64,000 bases of DNA from an uncultured Clostridia bacterium. GTDB taxonomy: Bacteria; Bacillota; Clostridia; UBA1381. Under the pieces are notes generated by a model. The model was not told the origin of the DNA. It ran no database searches and saw only the letters and a program-made list of their open reading frames with translations. The stretch spans positions 62,001-126,000 of the forward strand of contig CAKSFT010000006.1 in the NCBI GenBank assembly GCA_934454145.1, written 5' to 3'. The position numbers were made by a program, and so were the translations under genes. Below, piece by piece: positions 60,768 to 64,000 of the stretch; the stretch's first letter is position 1; every line of letters starts with the position of its first letter.

Positions 60768-61685
60768 TTATCCCAACTGATTTATATAGCGGATTGCAGA
60801 AACAGCGGCAACCGCGCCGTCTGCTGCGGCGGTCACAATCTGCCGCAGCGGTGTGTCACGCACATCTCCGGCGGCAAAAATGCCCTTTACATCGGTCTGC
60901 ATTTCGCGGTCTGTCCGCACAAAGCCGTCTTGGGTGAGAAAAACATACTTGCCGGCAAGTTCGCTTTTCGGCACTCTGCCAATTGCCACAAAAACCGCCG
61001 ATGTTTCTATTGTGCTTTCTCTTTTTGTCTGCACATTCTTAATCGTCACCGAATCAACGGCGTCCTTGCCATGGATACACTCCACCACGCTGTCGGTGAC
61101 AATCTCTATCCTGCCGTTGTTCATGGCTTGTTCCACAAGCTTGCGGTCTGCACGGAATTTTTGACTTCTGTGCACAAGATACACCTTCGGCGAAAATCTT
61201 GACAAATACAGCGCATCTTCAAATGCTGTGTTTCCGCCCCCGACCACAAGCGTTGTCTGCCCCCTGAAAAAAGCGCCGTCACATGTGGCACAATATGAAA
61301 CGCCCAGACCCGAAAAAGTGTCCTCGCCGGGCACGCCGAGTTTCCGCGGTTCGGCACCTGTGGCAAAAATAACCGTATTTGTGCTGTATTCGTTTCTTCT
61401 GGTTTTCACAATCTTTATTTCCTTGTCACAGCCGTCAATTTCCCTCACCTTTTCGGTGACAATCTGTGCGCCAAGCTTTTCGGCGTGCTTTCTGAAATTG
61501 TTTGAAAGTTCTTCGCCTTTCGGATTCTCATAAAATCCCGGATAATTGTCAACATCATATGTGTAATTTATCTGACCGCCGCAGCTCAGCTCCTCCAGCA
61601 CAAGGGTTTTCATTCCGCCGCGGCATGCATATATCGCGGCGGACAGCCCGGCCGCGCCGCCGCCTATGATTACTATATCGTACAT
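60768..61685 (-). CDS. trxB: thioredoxin-disulfide reductase
   Basis: A 305-residue FAD/NADPH flavoprotein. FAD loop IIGGGAAGLSAAIYACRGG at the start, redox Cys pair in GVSYCATCDGAFF (CATC, about residues 131-134), NADPH loop VVGGGNTAFEDALYLSRF and the FAD-binding end GIFAAGDVRDTPLRQIVTAAADGAVAA. It keeps thioredoxin reduced. ATG 61685 gives the family start MYDIVIIGGG; the frame is open to 61739. Own sigma-A promoter just upstream. Confidence 0.96.
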   Translation of the reverse strand: MYDIVIIGGGAAGLSAAIYACRGGMKTLVLEELSCGGQINYTYDVDNYPGFYENPKGEELSNNFRKHAEKLGAQIVTEKVREIDGCDKEIKIVKTRRNEYSTNTVIFATGAEPRKLGVPGEDTFSGLGVSYCATCDGAFFRGQTTLVVGGGNTAFEDALYLSRFSPKVYLVHRSQKFRADRKLVEQAMNNGRIEIVTDSVVECIHGKDAVDSVTIKNVQTKRESTIETSAVFVAIGRVPKSELAGKYVFLTQDGFVRTDREMQTDVKGIFAAGDVRDTPLRQIVTAAADGAVAAVSAIRYINQLG

Positions 61686-61721
61686 ATCCAAAATACCTCT
61701 CTTTTTTTGGTTCTTTATACT

Positions 61722-61750
61722 ATTATATACCAATGCCATACATTTAACAA
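61722..61750 (-). promoter_or_regulatory. sigma-A promoter of trxB
   Basis: Minus strand TTGTTA (61750-61745), 17 bp, TATAAT (61727-61722), about 40 bp before the trxB ATG. Confidence 0.7.
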
Positions 61751-61789
61751 GTATTATTTCAAAATATTCTCCTCACCTTTAGCAAAATA

Positions 61790-61998
61790 GGTAATTGTAA
61801 AATGTAAATTTTACAATTACCACCGCATCTTTGCGGGGGTATCGGGGGTGCCAACCCCTGATTGGTAATCAAAAATGACGACATGTGCGTCATTTTTGGC
61901 TGAAATAAAAAGTTTCAACCTGTCGTGAAGTTAAAACCGGATGGAACTTTTTATTTCTACCCAAGAATTTTAATTGGAAACGTTAGTTTTACAATTAC
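61790..61998 (-). mobile_element. MITE-like repeat family A, near-full copy A5 (inverted)
   Basis: A 209-bp element that matches A1 (18293-18508) over its length on the opposite strand, with the same terminal palindrome GGTAATTGTAAAATGTAAA / TTTTACAATTACC and the same internal hairpins. Flanks are imperfect direct repeats (TTTAGCAAAATA left, TTTATGCAAAAATA right), suggesting an older insertion. It lies upstream of the trxB promoter, between trxB and the MBL-fold gene. No ORF. Confidence 0.78.
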
Positions 61999-62065
61999 TT
62001 ATTTATGCAAAAATAAAGGGTCACGGCAAAATCTGCTCTGCCGCAACCCTTTTGACAAGCCGATA

Positions 62066-62911
62066 TTAAAACTCAACCTCCATACCGTCATACGACGTTA
62101 TGATGCCGGATTTCTTTGCGATTTCCGAAAATTCTTCATACAACATATCGGCACCGTTGTGTGAAAAATGGTTTGAACAAAAGATTGTATTTTCATCTGC
62201 CGCGCCTATTTCCTTCAGGCGGTTCATGACGCGTATATTGTCATTCAGATTCATATGCCCCACATACGTCATCGCCGGGTCATTTGCCTGTGTGCAGTCA
62301 AGGGAAACAAAATTCAGCTTTATGCCGCTTTTTTCAAAAAACTCCCACACTTCTTCGCAAAAATAGTTTGTGTCATGTGCATAGAGCAATCGCTTTCCCT
62401 CTTTGTTTTCAATGATATACATAGTCGGATATGAAGTCACATCATGGGTTGCTCTCAGCGCCGTGACGGTGTGTTCTCCGATTTTTTCCGGTTTGTACAG
62501 TTCCATCGGCTTTGCACCCAGATACTTCTCCGCCTCAAAATTCATGCCGCTGACAATGGAATGAATTTTTATCATTGCGCCGTACATGCCATGGAATGTA
62601 AACACCGGTGTACGTTTTGGGGTTTGCGAATATCCGGGGAATATCGAGGGCAAATCACCCGAATAAAAATGGTCTGCATGCATGTGCGTTATCAGACAGT
62701 CCTCTATGTCCGCAAGATTGATGTTGTTGTTTATACAGTGCACAAAAGTATCGGCAGGAAAGTCAATCAGCAGCTTCCCGTCAATCAAAGCCTGCGTCCT
62801 TGTCCTTATATTTTTTCCGCCGCGTCTGTGTGCCTCTCTGCACTTTTCACACATACAAAACATCGCCGGGATTGCCTCTGCCGCCGCCGTCCCCAAAAAC
62901 CTTATTTTCAT
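62066..62911 (-). CDS. MBL fold metallo-hydrolase (PhnP/RNase Z-like)
   Basis: A 281-residue metallo-beta-lactamase fold protein. It starts MKIRFLGTAAAEAIPAMFCMCEKCREAHRRGGKNIRTR, with a Cys trio as in PhnP-type phosphodiesterases. The metal motif is LITHMHADHFYSGD (HxHxDH, about residues 95-100); further ligands lie in ATHDVTSY, YAHDTNYF and FCSNHFSHNG. Likely a phosphodiesterase or related hydrolase. ATG follows GGAAGGAGTTTTTT. A leader of about 195 nt with several hairpins precedes it. Confidence 0.88.
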   Translation of the reverse strand: MKIRFLGTAAAEAIPAMFCMCEKCREAHRRGGKNIRTRTQALIDGKLLIDFPADTFVHCINNNINLADIEDCLITHMHADHFYSGDLPSIFPGYSQTPKRTPVFTFHGMYGAMIKIHSIVSGMNFEAEKYLGAKPMELYKPEKIGEHTVTALRATHDVTSYPTMYIIENKEGKRLLYAHDTNYFCEEVWEFFEKSGIKLNFVSLDCTQANDPAMTYVGHMNLNDNIRVMNRLKEIGAADENTIFCSNHFSHNGADMLYEEFSEIAKKSGIITSYDGMEVEF

Positions 62912-63106
62912 AAAAAACTCCTTCCGCCGCCATACACCGGCACAAATAGTAATCTAATCTTCTCTTATCCGTATGGCAAGGAATGATAAGAGATTTTATG
63001 CCCATGTATGTTTCCGGGCGTAGTGAGGAAAATGTCACACGGGCAATTAAATTCTGCCAAAGGCATAGCATGAAAGGAACTTTCATGCTATGCCGCTTCC
63101 ATATTT
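62912..63106 (-). ncRNA. structured mRNA leader of the MBL-fold gene (candidate cis-regulatory RNA)
   Basis: The predicted transcript from about 63106 to the ATG at 62911 is a non-coding leader of roughly 195 nt. It contains a perfect hairpin GCATAGCATGAAAG/CTTTCATGCTATGC, a second palindromic set (GCCCGTGTG ... CATGGGC with an inner CCGG) and a third hairpin TCTCTTATC/GATAAGAGA. Length and structure suit a riboswitch or other leader control. No known riboswitch class was recognised by eye. Confidence 0.45.
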
Positions 63107-63112
63107 TTTATT

Positions 63113-63141
63113 ATATTATCACACACACACCGTATTGTCAA
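63113..63141 (-). promoter_or_regulatory. sigma-A promoter of the MBL-fold gene
   Basis: Minus strand TTGACA (63141-63136), 17 bp, TAATAT (63118-63113). It points to a long structured leader. Confidence 0.65.
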
Positions 63142-63187
63142 GTTTTTTTTACTGAAAATTGAAATGGAATACATATTATAAAAAAGC

Positions 63188-63213
63188 AAAGAGGCTGTTT
63201 AAACAGCCTCTTT
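63188..63213 (-). terminator. intrinsic terminator after the ferredoxin gene
   Basis: Perfect 13-bp palindrome AAAGAGGCTGTTT/AAACAGCCTCTTT; on the minus strand GCTTTTTT follows. It lies 18 bp after the ferredoxin stop. Confidence 0.88.
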
Positions 63214-63230
63214 CAAGCTTTATTTTCAAA

Positions 63231-63401
63231 TTATGCCTGTTCCGGCGCGCCTACAGGGCAAGTATCTGCACAAGCTCCGCATTCGATGCAGGTAGCTTCG
63301 TCAATAACATAAGCAGCATCACCTTCTGAAATAGCGCTTACAGGACATGCATCTGCACAAGCTCCGCAGCTGATGCATGCATCACTGATTTTATATGCCA
63401 T
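63231..63401 (-). CDS. 2[4Fe-4S] ferredoxin
   Basis: A 56-residue clostridial-type ferredoxin starting MAYKISDACISCGACADACP. It has two CxxCxxCxxxCP clusters: CISCGACADACP (about residues 9-20) and CIECGACADTCP (about 38-49). It carries low-potential electrons in anaerobic metabolism. ATG follows AAGGAGGTGTTCTCGT. Single-gene unit with promoter and terminator. Confidence 0.97.
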   Translation of the reverse strand: MAYKISDACISCGACADACPVSAISEGDAAYVIDEATCIECGACADTCPVGAPEQA

Positions 63402-63516
63402 ACGAGAACACCTCCTTAAAAAAATACATTATACCCTTTGGTTTGACTGCAAACTTTACGTTTTCAGAAACATAGACCGTATCAAATGTGAGTATATAAT
63501 TTCTATGTTCGTCCTC

Positions 63517-63545
63517 ATTATAACATATTAATTTTATTTATTCAA
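63517..63545 (-). promoter_or_regulatory. sigma-A promoter of the ferredoxin gene
   Basis: Minus strand TTGAAT (63545-63540), 17 bp, TATAAT (63522-63517). The -35 box overlaps the last codons of ricT. The leader of about 108 nt contains an AACATAGA/TCTATGTT hairpin. Confidence 0.65.
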
Positions 63546-64000
63546 GTTTTTTTAGCATTTCTTCATCAATTTTTTCTCCTTTTTGTTCGTGGCGTCTGCC
63601 GCCTTTCAAAACTTTCACTTTTTTTACGGGATATTCCTGCAATGCCTTTTCCTTGTTGTCGTCAATCTTCACCTTCACCATGCCGCGCAAAAGGTTTACA
63701 CTCTCAACCTCACCCTTGCCGTCGGGCGTCCTCACAACAGCGCCCACCCTCGGTGTGATGCGCAAAAGCTCTTCATAGTTTTCCTGTTCATATTTCAGGC
63801 AGCACATCAGCCTGCCGCATGCGCCCGAGATTTTTGCCGGGTTCAGGCTCAGCCCCTGTTCCTTTGCCATCTTTATCGACACCGGCTCAAATTCCCCCAA
63901 AAACTGTGTGCAGCAAAGCGCCCTTCCGCATACGCCTATGCTCCCGATGCTTTTGGTTTCGTCCCTCACGCCAATCTGGCGCAGCTCTATTCTTATCTTA
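63538..64000 (-). CDS. ricT: RicT/YaaT-like PSP1 domain protein (partial, 5' end beyond window)
   Basis: The last 153 codons of a PSP1 (YaaT) family protein; the frame stays open to the window edge (IRIELRQIGVRDETKSIGSIGVCG). Typical segments: GRALCCTQFLGEFEPVSIKMAKEQGLSLNPAKISGACGRLMCCLKYEQ with its conserved Cys residues, then TPDGKGEVESVNLLRGMVKVK. In Bacillus RicT with RicA and RicF forms an Fe-S complex needed for sporulation, competence and mRNA maturation. The Lys-rich tail is ordinary. Stop at 63538. Confidence 0.92.
   Translation of the reverse strand, partial: KIRIELRQIGVRDETKSIGSIGVCGRALCCTQFLGEFEPVSIKMAKEQGLSLNPAKISGACGRLMCCLKYEQENYEELLRITPRVGAVVRTPDGKGEVESVNLLRGMVKVKIDDNKEKALQEYPVKKVKVLKGGRRHEQKGEKIDEEMLKKLE

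Noticed and set aside
62847..63086. A 79-codon minus-strand ORF covering the MBL-gene leader
   Set aside because: It overlaps the start of the MBL gene in another frame, has no ribosome site and crosses the palindromic hairpins, which better explain the region.
1..64000. CRISPR arrays, tRNA or rRNA genes, prophage and transposase genes
   Set aside because: None was seen. No regularly spaced direct repeats, no cloverleaf with CCA-type ends and no integrase or transposase motifs were found by eye; a tRNAscan and CRISPR finder run would settle this.

Overview
This window looks like a chromosomal segment of an anaerobic, spore-forming member of the class Clostridia (Firmicutes). Evidence: a germination protease (gpr), a RicT/YaaT homologue, RemB, an oxygen-sensitive class III ribonucleotide reductase (nrdDG), a bacterial V/A-type ATPase, a small 2[4Fe-4S] ferredoxin, GluRS and GlnRS side by side, Firmicutes-type promoters (TTGACW-17-TATAAT) and AGGAGG ribosome binding sites. 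No rRNA, tRNA, CRISPR array, prophage or transposase gene was seen. Most of the content is ordinary housekeeping; the unusual material is in the spaces between genes.

Layout. 1-4.1 kb: an M16 peptidase pair, gpr, a 19-codon basic peptide gene and a DUF3006 gene. 4.1-9.4 kb: two sugar-phosphate isomerase-like TIM barrels around a Gfo/Idh/MocA oxidoreductase, read divergently from an AraC-type regulator, then a MATE exporter. 9.6-17.6 kb (minus): one long run gltX-glnS-aminotransferase-trpS-tagO-wecB. 17.7-22.3 kb: a GNAT gene, then ylxM-ffh-rpsP-khpA-rimM-trmD (plus). 22.3-32.6 kb (minus): ACT protein, UPF0210 protein and a nine-gene V-ATPase operon. 32.9-37.5 kb (minus): ACT regulator, hom, thrB, lysC, rlmB (aspartate/threonine pathway). 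37.7-40.7 kb: an SCP2-like protein with a Lys/Ala-rich tail and a glycoside hydrolase. 41.1-48.7 kb (plus): recJ-rel-yaaA-recF-remB-gyrB, which resembles an origin-proximal cluster without dnaA-dnaN. 48.7-54.7 kb: an MFS transporter, enolase, and nrdD-nrdG-dut behind two NrdR-like boxes. 54.9-64 kb: a thioesterase, two LCP cell-wall ligases, a broken NUDIX gene, a CorA-like transporter, an amidohydrolase, trxB, an MBL-fold hydrolase with a long structured leader, a ferredoxin and the 3' part of ricT.

Two families of non-coding repeats stand out. Family A (18.3, 19.0, 40.7, 41.0 and 61.8 kb) is MITE-like. Its ends are palindromes of the type GGTAATTGTAAAAT/ATTTTACAATTACC. Four of the five copies are flanked by exact 8-15 bp direct repeats and the fifth by imperfect ones. 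Three copies lie inside transcribed leaders or between operon genes. Family B (9.4, 38.5 and 50.0 kb) lies just 3' of minus-strand genes, next to a strong hairpin or terminator. Two copies carry a conserved three-way-junction fold, and a short segment of the family is shared with the 19-codon peptide gene at 3.8 kb.

All assignments come from reading the sequence and from recalled family features; no database search was run. Start codons were moved from the longest open frame when a ribosome binding site or family N-terminus favoured it, and each entry says so.
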